64,000 bases of DNA from Rhizobium bangladeshense (GTDB lineage Bacteria > Pseudomonadota > Alphaproteobacteria > Rhizobiales > Rhizobiaceae). The number at the start of each line of letters is the position of its first letter. Position 1 is the stretch's first letter. The stretch lies in NCBI RefSeq assembly GCF_001662075.1, contig NZ_LYPL01000008.1:1-64000 (forward strand), written 5' to 3'. This document shows positions 8,166 through 17,504 of this stretch, piece after piece. A program made the translations under genes and the position numbers. The notes under the pieces are model-generated. The model ran no database searches and was not told the origin of the DNA. It was given only the letters and a program-made list of their open reading frames with translations.

Positions 8166-8920
8166 ATCTCTGATGCGCAGCGGCGAAGACGGGACAGCGG
8201 CGCGCCGGCCTGTACATTTTGCGCAGGACCAGTCCAGACTGCGTCGCGAAAAGCCGATCGCCCGACAATATCGACGCGCGACAATTGCTCCATGGCTGCG
8301 GAACACTAAAGTAATCGTGACCGTGGCCATGATGGTCGACGGTCTGAAAGCCAAACCCCTCTATCTATCACCCCAAATGATGGGAGGGGCTCATCCATAC
8401 GCACTCCATCCCGTGCGTATGCCAACTGCCTGTCAGCCTGCCGAAGGCTATCTCGAGCGGTCCACTTTAGAACCTTCGGCAGGCGACTTTTGCATGGCGC
8501 ATTAAAGCGCGCCGTCCGTGCAAGCTGGCTAATCGTTTCATCATCGGATTACCACGAAAGACAGCAGCGCCAAGGCTTGCCAAGTCCTGCCGGCTCTGTC
8601 AGTTCCTGCCGGCCGGCCAGGAAAGTCCGACCGATGGGCATTATCGTTAAAACATTCGAAATTTTCGCATTTCCGGCACCAGCCAGGCTCGGTCTCGACT
8701 TCGCCTGGTCGAACACCTTTCAACGCCCGCATCCGGTTGAAGTCTTTCCCCTGCGCCGCCACGTGCTGCGCTGAGCCCGCATTTTCGCTAATATACGCCC
8801 GGGCCTCGCACTTCGCTTCATTCAACAGGCCCTGACCAAGCGCGGAGGAGAAGGAATGACAGCGACTGCGGCCAGAAAGAGCGACGTACATCATCTCGAC
8901 CGCCGTGTGACGGGAACAGC
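8166..8920. other. Non-coding stretch between decayed gene and AraC gene
   Basis: No open frame here has protein-like composition or a good start. The readable content is the tail of decayed sequence up to about 8380 and two palindromic blocks (8396-8484), followed by sequence with no recognisable feature until the AraC-family gene. Parts of the upstream region must carry that gene's promoter, but no clear -35/-10 pair stands out. Confidence 0.5.
8396..8484. repeat. Two adjacent palindromes (RIME-like intergenic element candidate)
   Basis: CATACGCAC (8396-8404) pairs with GTGCGTATG (8413-8421) across an 8-base loop. Just after, GCCTGCCGAAGG (8436-8447) pairs perfectly with CCTTCGGCAGGC (8473-8484) across 25 bases. 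Two strong stem-loops in a row with no T-run resemble the palindromic intergenic mosaic elements of rhizobia more than a terminator. Family membership is not proven. Confidence 0.45.
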
Positions 8921-9919
8921 ATGACAGAAAACAGCGCAAAGCCATTCTCCTTTCGATTCTATGGTTCGTCCTTCGACAACATGGTGGAAACCCTCGGTGG
9001 TGCATTTGGCGCGTTTGATGCCGAGCCCGTCGGCCGCGCCAAGGACTTCCATTGGGGACTGGATTTTTCGATGGCGAACAGCGCGGTCCTGCTGACCGGC
9101 TATCATGAGGCGGAGTTTCAGTTCAACATCGAGCCGACTGCCAGCACGGCGGAGTATTTGTCGCTCGTCGTCCCCCGCCGCGGCGGCATGGGGGTGACCT
9201 ATGGCGCGCGTAAGGCTGAGGCCGGGCACGGGAAATTGCTTCTCTACAACAATTTCGAACCCGATAGCGTTCTCATGCATGGGCAAGGGAACGTCATCGA
9301 CGAACTACTGATCAACTGGCCCGTTATCCTCCAGACGATCGGCCAGACGTTCGAAATGCCGTTCAGTGGATCGCTCGACCTGCTGCCGGAACTGGATCTA
9401 TCGACGCCGGTTGGCCGGACGATCGGCAATCTCACCGAAACGATCATATCCGGAATGCGCGACGACGGTCCCTTGCTGCAGTCGCCGATCGCCATGGCGC
9501 ACATGACGCAGGCGCTTGCCGATCTGGTCGTGCGCATGGTGCCGCACCGGCTGTCGCATTTCCTCGAAAAGGGGCCCGCCCTGATCGCTCCGAGGCATGT
9601 GCGCAGGGCGATCGAGTTCATGCAGGCCAATATCGATCAGCCTATTACCATGCCGAAGGTTGCCGAAGCGGCCGGCGTATCGAGCAGGGCACTCGAAACG
9701 GGTTTCCGCGCCTTCAAGGGAACGTCTCCCGCCGCCTATCTGCTGATGCTTCGCCTGCGCGCGGCGCGCCAGGATCTGCTCGATCCCGAAAGCAAGGAGA
9801 CGATGAAGGCCGTCTGCCTCAAATGGGGTTTCTTTCATTTCGGCCGCTTTTCCGCGGTCTATAAAACGACCTATGGGGAATACCCCTCAGACACGAGGAA
9901 GCGCGTGAGCGGTCGATAA
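8921..9919 (+). CDS. AraC-family transcriptional regulator
   Basis: 332 residues. The C-terminal 100 residues carry the two helix-turn-helix motifs of AraC: RRAIEFMQANIDQPITMPKVAEAAGVSSRALETGFRAF and the FFHFGRFSAVYKTTYGEYPSD ending, the normal second-HTH signature. The N-terminal 200 residues resemble the AraC-binding-like cupin domain used by regulators of aromatic and catabolic operons, without a clear ligand clue. It is monocistronic: the previous gene is dead and the next is convergent. No target operon can be named, though the aldo/keto reductase and oxidoreductase nearby are possible. Confidence 0.88.
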   Translation: MTENSAKPFSFRFYGSSFDNMVETLGGAFGAFDAEPVGRAKDFHWGLDFSMANSAVLLTGYHEAEFQFNIEPTASTAEYLSLVVPRRGGMGVTYGARKAEAGHGKLLLYNNFEPDSVLMHGQGNVIDELLINWPVILQTIGQTFEMPFSGSLDLLPELDLSTPVGRTIGNLTETIISGMRDDGPLLQSPIAMAHMTQALADLVVRMVPHRLSHFLEKGPALIAPRHVRRAIEFMQANIDQPITMPKVAEAAGVSSRALETGFRAFKGTSPAAYLLMLRLRAARQDLLDPESKETMKAVCLKWGFFHFGRFSAVYKTTYGEYPSDTRKRVSGR

Positions 9920-9972
9920 GCCGGCCGGCATCGCCGACATCGCAACTCGCTGCAAATATTGCGCGACCTGCT

Positions 9973-10248
9973 TCAGGACTTCGCCAATCTGTAGAACGCT
10001 CGCATCGTCCTCGGATCCCGCTTGACGATCTCAAGCGTGTCATCACCCTCGGCGAGTGCATTGAGTTCCCGCAGCACAAGCGCATGCGCGATCCCCAGAC
10101 TGCGTGCGAAAGAGCGGCTGTCAGATGCGATCTTGAGCTCCGCGGCGACGAGCAGGCCGGCCTGTATCGGCGTCAGCCTGGCATCCCTGTCTTGCGCTGC
10201 AGCGACAAGAGCGAGAAATCGGCCGGCGTCGGATGCCTCTTCGCTCAC
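9973..10248 (-). CDS. Small protein of unknown function, partner of the FdhF/YdeP-like oxidoreductase
   Basis: 91 residues, starting at a GTG that overlaps the stop of the oxidoreductase gene (GTGA at 10245-10248), so it is translationally coupled. The sequence is helix-rich (LTPIQAGLLVAAELKI ... FARSLGIAHALVLRELNALAE) and reads like a small winged-helix fold, with hydrophobic spacing similar to MarR-type helices. No catalytic or Cys motif. It could be an assembly or regulatory partner of the molybdoenzyme. I do not recognise the family. Confidence 0.6.
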   Translation of the reverse strand: MSEEASDAGRFLALVAAAQDRDARLTPIQAGLLVAAELKIASDSRSFARSLGIAHALVLRELNALAEGDDTLEIVKRDPRTMRAFYRLAKS

Positions 10249-12539
10249 GCGGCATGTCGCCGACGGAAGGAAACCATGATCGATTTCGAGCTCGGCGTAT
10301 CGCTTTCCTCGCCGGCGCTGCCAAGCGGCACGAGCACGTTCAGCTCGGGATAATAGCCGGCGATGCTGCCTCGCGGAATGTCGTAGGGCATGAAGCGGAA
10401 ATTCCGTGCGACGCGCTCGATGCCGTCATCGTGCTCGCCAACCACATCGACGCGGTCGCCGGCCTCGGCATTCATCGCCTTTAAGTCCTCCGGATGAATG
10501 AAGATGACCTGCCGCTCTCCGTAGACGCCGCGGTATCGGTCGTCGAGGCCGTAGACCGTGGTGTTGTATTGGTCGTGCGAGCGGAACGTCTGCAGGGCGA
10601 AGCGTCCCTCGCCTTTTCGCGCCCGCTGATGCACCGTCTGTTCGGGAAGCGCCTGGCAGGAGAATGACGCCTTGCCTGTGGACGTCCGCCACTCCCGATG
10701 GGCGGCGGTGTTGCGCAGGTGGAAACCGCGCGGCTTGCGCAGGCGCGCATTGTAGTGTTCAAAACCGGGAATGGTCGCCTCGATATGATCGCGGATGCGA
10801 TCATAGTCCTCGGCAAGTTCCGCCCAGTCGACCACGGAAGAGCCGACCGTCGCTTGGGCAATGCCGGCGATGATGGCGACTTCCGAAAGGAGATGCGGTG
10901 AGGCCGGACGATTGATGCCGGCGGAACCATGCACCATGCTCATCGAATCCTCAACGCTGACGAGCTGGGACCTGCCGGCGGCGTTGAGGTCCATTTCGGT
11001 CCGTCCGAGGCACGGCAGGATAAAGGCCGTCTCGCCAGGCATCAGATGCGAATGGTTCGGCTTGGTTGCGATATGCACCGACAGTTTCAGCCGCCGAAGC
11101 GCTTTCTCGACGAGTGCGCTGTCGGGCGTGGCACGGGCGAAATTGCCGCCAAGCCCGATGAAGGCCTCGGCCGAGCCGTCAAGCATCGCGCCGATCGCGC
11201 CGAGCACATTGTGGCCGTGCTGGCGCGGGACGGTGAAGCGGAAATGCGCCTCCAGCGCATCGAGGAAATCGTCCGACGGCTGTTCGTTGATGCCGACGGT
11301 TCGGTCGCCCTGCACGTTGGAATGGCCGCGCACCGGGCAGAGGCCGGCGCCGGGCCGACCGATATTGCCGCGCAGGAACATGAAGTTGGCAATCTCTCGG
11401 ATCGTTGCCACCGAATGCAGATGCTGCGTCACGCCCATCGCCCAGGTGCAGATGACCCGCTCGGCAGCGATATAGACATCGGCTGCTCGTTCGATCTCCT
11501 CTCGGCTCAATCCCGATTGGTCTTCGATGTCGGCCCAGCTCGTCGCCTCCACCGCTGCCCGGTATTCGGCAAAACCCGCGCAGTGTTCGACAAGAAATGC
11601 ATGGTCGAGGACCGGCGGCAGACCGGCGGCGACGGCGGCGTCTTCCGCAGCCAGCACGGCCTTGGCCATCCCGCGAACCGCGGCCATGTCGCCGCCGAGA
11701 TGCGGCTGGAGATAATGGCTGGCGATATCGGTGGACGCGCCGCGCAGCATTTCGATCTTGTCCTGCGGATCGGAGAAGCGCTCCAGGCCACGCTCGCGAA
11801 TCGGATTGAAGACGACGATGCGCGCGCCGCGAAGTGCCGCCCGGCGCAGATCGCCAAGCATCCTCGGATGGTTGGTGCCCGGGTTCTGCCCGATCACGAA
11901 GATCGCGTCGGCCTCTTCGAAATCCTCCAGCAGAACGGTGCCCTTGCCTACCCCGACTGCCTGGCGCATGGCGATACCGCTCGCCTCGTGGCACATATTT
12001 GAGCAATCGGGAAAATTGTTGGTGCCGTAGACGCGCACGAACAGCTGATAGAGGAAGGCGGCCTCGTTGCTGGCCCGGCCGGACGTATAGAATTCCGCAC
12101 GATCGGGATTATCGAGGCCCCTGAGGATGCCGCCGATCTCGGCAAAGGCATCCTCCCACGCGACCGGCAGGTAGCGGTCGCTTATCGCATCGTAGCGCAT
12201 GGGATGGGTAAGGCGACCGTTGAGCTCAAGCTCGTAATCCGACAGCCGGCGAAGCTCGGATACCGTATTTTCCGCGAAGAAAGCCAGCGTTGCCCGCTTC
12301 TCCGTCGCTTCCCAGGCGACGGCCTTGACCCCGTTCTCGCAGAACTCGAACGAGGATCCGTGTTCCGGGTCGCCCCAGGCGCAGCCCGGGCAATCGAACC
12401 CATCCGGCTGGTTCGCTTTCAGCATCGTTCGCGCCCCGGCGATCGGCATCCCGCTTTGAAGCAACTGCTTCCCGCAGCTCTTCAAAGCACCCCAGCCTCC
12501 GGCCGCCGCCGATTTCTTGCCAATGAATTTTGTGTCCAT
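10245..12539 (-). CDS. FdhF/YdeP-family molybdopterin oxidoreductase
   Basis: 764 residues from the ATG at 12537-12539; 28 more residues are possible upstream but look non-native. The molybdopterin domains start around residue 95 (LTHPMRYDAISDRYLPVAWEDAF), with AEFYTSGRASNEAAFLYQLF, IFVIGQNPGTNHPRMLGDLRRA and the C-terminal dinucleotide-binding domain (FRSHDQYNTTVYGLDDRYRGV). An N-terminal Cys group (DCPGCAWGD ... FEFC) suits the YdeP-type cluster site. The family resembles formate dehydrogenase H but its members often have unknown substrates, with acid-stress links in E. coli YdeP. No FdhB/FdhD or quinone subunit is adjacent, so formate oxidation is not assumed. Confidence 0.85.
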   Translation of the reverse strand: MDTKFIGKKSAAAGGWGALKSCGKQLLQSGMPIAGARTMLKANQPDGFDCPGCAWGDPEHGSSFEFCENGVKAVAWEATEKRATLAFFAENTVSELRRLSDYELELNGRLTHPMRYDAISDRYLPVAWEDAFAEIGGILRGLDNPDRAEFYTSGRASNEAAFLYQLFVRVYGTNNFPDCSNMCHEASGIAMRQAVGVGKGTVLLEDFEEADAIFVIGQNPGTNHPRMLGDLRRAALRGARIVVFNPIRERGLERFSDPQDKIEMLRGASTDIASHYLQPHLGGDMAAVRGMAKAVLAAEDAAVAAGLPPVLDHAFLVEHCAGFAEYRAAVEATSWADIEDQSGLSREEIERAADVYIAAERVICTWAMGVTQHLHSVATIREIANFMFLRGNIGRPGAGLCPVRGHSNVQGDRTVGINEQPSDDFLDALEAHFRFTVPRQHGHNVLGAIGAMLDGSAEAFIGLGGNFARATPDSALVEKALRRLKLSVHIATKPNHSHLMPGETAFILPCLGRTEMDLNAAGRSQLVSVEDSMSMVHGSAGINRPASPHLLSEVAIIAGIAQATVGSSVVDWAELAEDYDRIRDHIEATIPGFEHYNARLRKPRGFHLRNTAAHREWRTSTGKASFSCQALPEQTVHQRARKGEGRFALQTFRSHDQYNTTVYGLDDRYRGVYGERQVIFIHPEDLKAMNAEAGDRVDVVGEHDDGIERVARNFRFMPYDIPRGSIAGYYPELNVLVPLGSAGEESDTPSSKSIMVSFRRRHAA

Positions 12540-12651
12540 GCGCCCGTGTATTGTCGAAGCGGGACAAACATCAAGGCCATACAAGCGATGGCTTGATAGA
12601 AAAATCCTATCGAGCGCGCGCAATTCTCCGGGAGGTGAACAGGATTTCGGT

Positions 12652-14565
12652 CTAACCGGTTTCCTTCAGCGCATGCCCGTTCTCGCGCGAATGCGCCAGT
12701 ATGCGATTGCGGCCTTGCGTCTTGGCCTCGTAGAGCGCGGTATCGGCCTCGGCGAGCAGACGGTTCGGGCTGGCGCGCAGCGTTGCTCCGGTCGCACAGG
12801 ATATGCCGATACTGGCTGTGACCCGCCCGAATTCGCTGCCGGAATGAACCATATTCTCCTTGGCCAGGCGACGGGCGAATTGCTCGGCGACGATCATCGC
12901 ACCCTTGGCGCTGGTGTCGGGAAGGAACACCACGAATTCCTCGCCACCATAGCGCGCGACGATGTCCGCCGGCCGGCTGACGGATTGGCGCAGACATTTG
13001 CTGACGACGCGCAGGCACTGGTCTCCGGCCGGATGCCCATAGGTATCGTTATAGGCCTTGAAGCGGTCGATATCGACCATCAGCAGGCTGAACGGCGTGT
13101 TTCTCCGGGCGCTGCCCGCGGTCTCGCGCGCGAAAGCTTCATCGAAGGCGCGACGATTGACGATGCCGGTCAGCCCATCGGTCTCGGCCAGATTCCTCAG
13201 TTGTTCCGCCGACAGCCTCAGCGCGATTTCCGCCTGCTTCGTCGCCGTGATGTCCGAGACGACAGCCATCGCCGTGCCATCATCTGCCAGTCGCGTCCGG
13301 ATGCTGCGCCAGTCGCCGTTGTGGAGCTGAACCTCTTCGTCCTTATTGCTGTGCAGCGTCGCGCTGGTGAGCTTGATCCACTCTTCCGGATCCCCCTCGA
13401 CGACGCCCGGCCGCTCGCCGGTTTCGACGACACGGCGCAGGATGTCGCTGATATGCGCGCCGACCACCCGGGCATCGCCAGATAGCGGAAAGGCGCTGCG
13501 GTACTGATCGTTGCAAAAGATAAGAAAACCCTTGCTGTCGTACATGGCGATACCATCCGACATGCCGGCCATTGCATGCGACAAGAGGTTCTTGCTTTCA
13601 CGCAATTCCCGCTCCAGCGCCGTGCGCTCTGTCACATCACGTGTCACGCCGGCCAGGCCGATCACTCGGCCCTGCTTGTCCCGGAGCGGCACCTTGGAGG
13701 CAAGCAGGAATCTGCCTTCGATATATTCGGTGGAATCGATCAGCGGCACGCCGGTGTCTATGACCTGCTGCTCGAGATAATAGAGTTTCTCGGCGAGCGG
13801 TCGCGACATCAGATTGAAATCCGACAATCCGATCATCTCCGCCGTCGTTCGGAAACGGAAGAGGCGGGTCATGTTTTCATTGACGGTGATGAACCGGCTG
13901 TTTCGGTCCTTCACATAGAGATAGTCGGGCGACTGCGAAAACGCCGTCACCAAAATGCTGCGTTCGAGCTCCCATTGCTGTGTCTTCAGCAGAACGAAAC
14001 CGCCCAGAACGGTTGCCAGGCAATTCAACGCGGTCAGGGGAAAACCGACGCCGGCGAGCACCTGAGCACTCACCAGAGTGGGAAGGACAGCCATGGATAG
14101 GACCAATGCAACGCCAAGGGCGAGGCTCAGCAACGCAACATCCATAAGCACCGGAGATCTCTTGCGGGTCCAGAAATGGCCGGCCACACCAATGCCGGCA
14201 GCCACAGCCATGGTGATGATCCCGTCGACCATCGCCGTGCCGCCGACGGCAAATCGAAAGGCCATCGCGAGCGAAGCGGCAAAAGCCGCAGCGATCGGCC
14301 CACCGAACATGCCGGCCAATGCAAGCGGCGAAAATCGCAGATCGATATAGATGCCCGGATGAAATTCGATGGCGAGCAATATCGATCCGATGGAGGCGCC
14401 GCCGGCTATGATTCCGAGGGCGATCCTCTCCTGCATGAAGGACCGGCGCTGAAACTGAATCGAAAAGAGCGCCCAGAGCGACATTGCCAGGGATACGAAG
14501 GAAAGGTTGCCGCCGAATTGCGTCCAGATGCCATTCACCGCGTTTGATCCACCTTCCCCAACCAT
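12652..14565 (-). CDS. Membrane PAS-GGDEF diguanylate cyclase
   Basis: 637 residues. Residues 1-200 contain six hydrophobic helices of the 5TMR-LYT sensor type. Two PAS domains follow (about 205-315, with YLYVKDRNSRFITVNENMTRLF, and about 325-450). The GGDEF domain is at 465-630 and has an intact active site (RYGGEEFVVF) plus LMVDIDRFKAYNDTYGHPAGD. Five residues before the GGEEF is an RPAD (RxxD) inhibitory site, so product inhibition by cyclic di-GMP is expected. It makes c-di-GMP from two GTP in response to a membrane signal, influencing attachment and exopolysaccharide. No EAL domain. Transcribed alone. Confidence 0.9.
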   Translation of the reverse strand: MVGEGGSNAVNGIWTQFGGNLSFVSLAMSLWALFSIQFQRRSFMQERIALGIIAGGASIGSILLAIEFHPGIYIDLRFSPLALAGMFGGPIAAAFAASLAMAFRFAVGGTAMVDGIITMAVAAGIGVAGHFWTRKRSPVLMDVALLSLALGVALVLSMAVLPTLVSAQVLAGVGFPLTALNCLATVLGGFVLLKTQQWELERSILVTAFSQSPDYLYVKDRNSRFITVNENMTRLFRFRTTAEMIGLSDFNLMSRPLAEKLYYLEQQVIDTGVPLIDSTEYIEGRFLLASKVPLRDKQGRVIGLAGVTRDVTERTALERELRESKNLLSHAMAGMSDGIAMYDSKGFLIFCNDQYRSAFPLSGDARVVGAHISDILRRVVETGERPGVVEGDPEEWIKLTSATLHSNKDEEVQLHNGDWRSIRTRLADDGTAMAVVSDITATKQAEIALRLSAEQLRNLAETDGLTGIVNRRAFDEAFARETAGSARRNTPFSLLMVDIDRFKAYNDTYGHPAGDQCLRVVSKCLRQSVSRPADIVARYGGEEFVVFLPDTSAKGAMIVAEQFARRLAKENMVHSGSEFGRVTASIGISCATGATLRASPNRLLAEADTALYEAKTQGRNRILAHSRENGHALKETG

Positions 14566-14999
14566 GTAACGAACCTGTTATACGACGATACTGGTTTGAG
14601 CTTCGTTAAATCGGAAGGTAACGAATTCGGTGTAGTGTTCCACTTGTGTGCGAACAGCTCCTATTGTTGCCGCAAGGGCTCGTCGGTGCGCGCGGCCGCA
14701 ATGCACGGCATCGGCGGTCGCCAATCTCCGTATCGGACGCATGCCGAGCTGCACCGCACGCCGGTTTTGCCCTTTACCTCCTTGGGTGTGAAGTCCCAAC
14801 GCGAGCAGTTGATGCAGACCAGCCGGACTTCCACGCCATGAGCACCGGAAAGGCGATGATATCGACAGCCCGTGTGGGAGCGCCATATTAACTGTCACGT
14901 CGCGACAAGTGAGAGCCTGCGGGGAGCGTTCGCGGTCGATATCAAACGGGACGATCAAACTCGTACCGGTGGCAGGCAAATATAGGGTACTGAGTTGAC
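14566..14999. other. Intergenic region, no gene seen
   Basis: 434 bp between the divergent diguanylate cyclase and aldo/keto reductase genes. The short open frames here have no protein-like features or ribosome sites. It should contain both promoters; I could not assign them. Confidence 0.5.
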
Positions 15000-16025
15000 A
15001 TGAAGACGCGACACTGGGATCGCAGGGGAGACGGCGGGCTCACCTTTACGGAACTCGGGTTTGGCACGGCGCCGCTCGGCAATCTCTATCGAGCAATCAC
15101 CGATGATGCGGCGGCAGCCGTATTGGATGCTGCCTGGCGATACGGCATCCGCTACTTCGACACCGCGCCGCTCTACGGGCTTGGCGTTGCAGAAAGGCGA
15201 GTCGGCCGCTTCCTTGCAACCAAAAAGCGCGAAGACTTCGTGGTGTCGACAAAAGTCGGCCGGATCATGAAGGTCTGCCGACCCGAACAGCGGACCGGCA
15301 TCGGCAAATTCTTCGATACTCCCAGTCGCCGGGAAGTTTTCGACTACAGCTACGATGGCGTCATGCGATCGTTCGAAGCCTCTTTCGAGCGCACCGGCCT
15401 CGACAGCTTCGATATTCTGTTCGTACACGATCTGGATGTCTTCAACCACGGCACCCAGGCGGCCTGCGACCACTATTTCGAGCAATTCATGAGCGGCGGC
15501 TATCAGGCAATGATCTCGCTGCGCGACCAGGGAGTGGTGAAGGCCATCGGTGGCGGCATAAACGAATGGCAGATGTGTCAGACGCTTGCCGAGCGTGGCG
15601 ACTTCGACCTCTTTCTGCTTGCCGGACGTTATACCCTGCTCGAGCAGGAGGCGCTGGAATCCTTTCTTCCCATGTGCGAAGCCCGCGCTATCGGCATAGT
15701 GCTGGGCGGGCCATATAACTCCGGCATACTGGCGACAGGACCGATTGCTGGCGCGCAATACAATTACTCCGACGCCCCTTCCGAGATCGTCGACAAGGTC
15801 CGGCGAATAGAGCAGGTCTGCCTGAACTACAATGTCGCCCTCTCGGACGCGGCTCTCAACTTTCCGCTCTTCCATCCGGCTGTCGTTTCCGTCATCCCGG
15901 GTGGGCAGTCGATCGATCAAGTGGCGTCAAACGACCGCGCGCGGAACAGACATATCCCTCACGCGCTGTGGGAGGACCTGAAATCGCTCGGCCTGATGCG
16001 AGGTGATGCGCCTGTCGGTGAATAA
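15000..16025 (+). CDS. Aldo/keto reductase (pyridoxal 4-dehydrogenase / L-fucose dehydrogenase-like)
   Basis: 341 residues, full-length AKR barrel. Catalytic tetrad positions are visible: Asp and Tyr in YFDTAPLYG (near 52-60), Lys in VVSTKVGR, His in ILFVHDLD (near 142). The NADP-site region is at VVSVIPGGQSIDQVASN. The sequence type (ELGFGTAPLGNLY at the start, YDGVMRSFEASFERTGL) is that of the rhizobial pyridoxal 4-dehydrogenase and bacterial L-fucose/D-threo-aldose dehydrogenases, which oxidise a sugar or pyridoxal to a lactone. No vitamin B6 or fucose genes are adjacent, so the substrate stays open. Confidence 0.83.
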   Translation: MKTRHWDRRGDGGLTFTELGFGTAPLGNLYRAITDDAAAAVLDAAWRYGIRYFDTAPLYGLGVAERRVGRFLATKKREDFVVSTKVGRIMKVCRPEQRTGIGKFFDTPSRREVFDYSYDGVMRSFEASFERTGLDSFDILFVHDLDVFNHGTQAACDHYFEQFMSGGYQAMISLRDQGVVKAIGGGINEWQMCQTLAERGDFDLFLLAGRYTLLEQEALESFLPMCEARAIGIVLGGPYNSGILATGPIAGAQYNYSDAPSEIVDKVRRIEQVCLNYNVALSDAALNFPLFHPAVVSVIPGGQSIDQVASNDRARNRHIPHALWEDLKSLGLMRGDAPVGE

Positions 16026-16062
16026 TCGGGACATAGGAGGCGCTGACTTATTTGAATACCCC

Positions 16063-16736
16063 TTATGCCCCAATGTCGCGAACCGCCGGAACCGCTGGTA
16101 TGGTGGTGTTGTAAAGAGTGAATGACCCGGCTTGAGCTGCAATCGTCATGGCCGCGAGCGCCCCTGCTGGACGGAGATTGTCGATGGTAATCGGCCCGCC
16201 CAGAGCCGGGTGAAGTTTGGGCGCGTAGATTTGCCCCACTTCCAGTTCGCCATGTGCGCGGAGCAGGCGCTTGAACATCGGCTTCCCATTTTCGTCAGGA
16301 TTGTCGTAGGAATCTGCGTTCACATTGCCGATCGCAATGCCCAACGTGATTTCAGAGTCCATATCAGGCTCGGGCGAAAACAATTCCGAGCAGCTGACGC
16401 GTCCATAAAGCATATTGATTTTGATGGTTTTATAATCTTCGTTCCAGGCGACTATCTCCCCGAAAGCCGAAAATCCGAGAACATGCGTTCTTTCCGGCTT
16501 CAGGTCCTCATCGCCGCCAAGAATCAGCGCCAGGACCGATTGATAGTCCTCCGGATTGCAGAACTGAAATAGCCCTGCAGCCACTTGCCCGCGGAATTAA
16601 GGCTCATAAAGTCAAGAAAACTATCCGGAATTCGACCGCGGTAAGCGTCCAGTGTGATAGACGACAGTGGTGATCCGCCCTGCGGTTCGCCAAAATCCTT
16701 CAAAGCATTTTGATAGGTAATGAAAAGTTCGCTCAT
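16063..16736 (-). pseudogene. Tdi1-like GAD/DUF1851 immunity protein gene, frameshifted
   Basis: The start is ATG at 16734-16736 (MSELFITYQNALKDFG). The frame runs to LNSAGKWLQGYF, then one missing base near 16566-16569 shifts it; the other frame resumes exactly with QFCNPEDYQSVLALILGG and continues to the stop at 16063. Joined, the protein is about 224 residues and aligns end to end with the two paralogues upstream in the operon (shared ...GYFQFC(N/D)P, HVLGFSAFGEIVAWNE, GQIY). Repairing one base restores the gene, so it is a recent loss, phase variation, or a read error. The family is the GAD-like plus DUF1851 immunity protein of Agrobacterium T6SS nuclease Tde1. Confidence 0.75.
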
Positions 16737-16789
16737 TATTACTGCCTTTTGTTTCGGGCTCACACAAACAAGCAGGCACCTGTCGCCGA

Positions 16790-17464
16790 TCATCCAATCG
16801 TCCGCACCACCCGCGGCGGATATGAATTCATGTCCATGAGCTTGAGGTTCTGTGCCTGCGCCAGGATGCTCATGTGTGGCAAGGCTTCGCAGGCAACGAG
16901 GCAAGCGGCGGTACGATTGCCGCCGAAAGCGAGGATAGGATTGAAGCCGTACATATGGCCAGGCTCCACTTTGCCGAGCCGCGACCGGGCGGACTTGAAA
17001 AGTGGCTTCCCCTTCACGTCGAGTGGATCGAAGGAAGCGTCATCAGCCAGCAGCAGGCGCGTCAAAAGCGTTATATTGGGATCGATTCCCTGCTTGGGCG
17101 CAAGGAGCCAACGGCAGGATACTTGGCCGTCAACGAGATTGACGCGGACATCACGGTGGTCCTCGTTCCAGGCGATGATTTCGCCAAATGCGCTGAAGCC
17201 GACCGGATGTGTCCGGCTTGGCTCTAGATCAGAGTCGCGCCCCAGTGCCTGATCGAGGATCGGATGGTATGTGTCCGGGTCGCAAAGCTGAAAATAGCCG
17301 TCCAGAAAAACACCGAAGCCGAGCCTTTGCCAGAGCTGGAAGACCGACCTGGGCAGGCGTCCTTCGTACTTGCGCGGATCCGCCGGACCGCCTTGGCCCT
17401 TCTCGGCCCCACCGGCAGTGAACTTGGCTATTACGGCCTCCAGTTTTTCCCGATATTGCTCCAT
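16790..17464 (-). CDS. Tdi1-like GAD-like/DUF1851 immunity protein
   Basis: 224 residues from ATG 17464, matching the starts of its neighbours (EQYREKLEAVIAKF). An N-terminal GAD-like part (YEGRLPRSVFQLWQRLGFGVFLDGYFQLCDP) is followed by DUF1851 (PVGFSAFGEIIAWNEDHRDVRVNLVDGQVS, KLGKVEPGHMYGFNPILAFGGN). No signal peptide, so it is cytosolic, as expected of an immunity protein against a nuclease. Middle member of three tandem paralogues at the distal end of the T6SS cargo operon. In Agrobacterium, Tdi1 of this family neutralises the DNase Tde1. Confidence 0.82.
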   Translation of the reverse strand: MEQYREKLEAVIAKFTAGGAEKGQGGPADPRKYEGRLPRSVFQLWQRLGFGVFLDGYFQLCDPDTYHPILDQALGRDSDLEPSRTHPVGFSAFGEIIAWNEDHRDVRVNLVDGQVSCRWLLAPKQGIDPNITLLTRLLLADDASFDPLDVKGKPLFKSARSRLGKVEPGHMYGFNPILAFGGNRTAACLVACEALPHMSILAQAQNLKLMDMNSYPPRVVRTIG

Positions 17465-17504
17465 GAAAAGCCTTAGCTCCCTCTGCTCAAACCGGCGCCT
17501 AGCA

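Noticed and set aside
7894..8505. 203-codon open frame over the decayed region
   Set aside because: It crosses several frames of the broken demethylase and ends in sequence with no protein character.
14596..14891. Two 81-codon overlapping frames in the gap before the aldo/keto reductase
   Set aside because: No ribosome sites, odd composition and no support in either frame.
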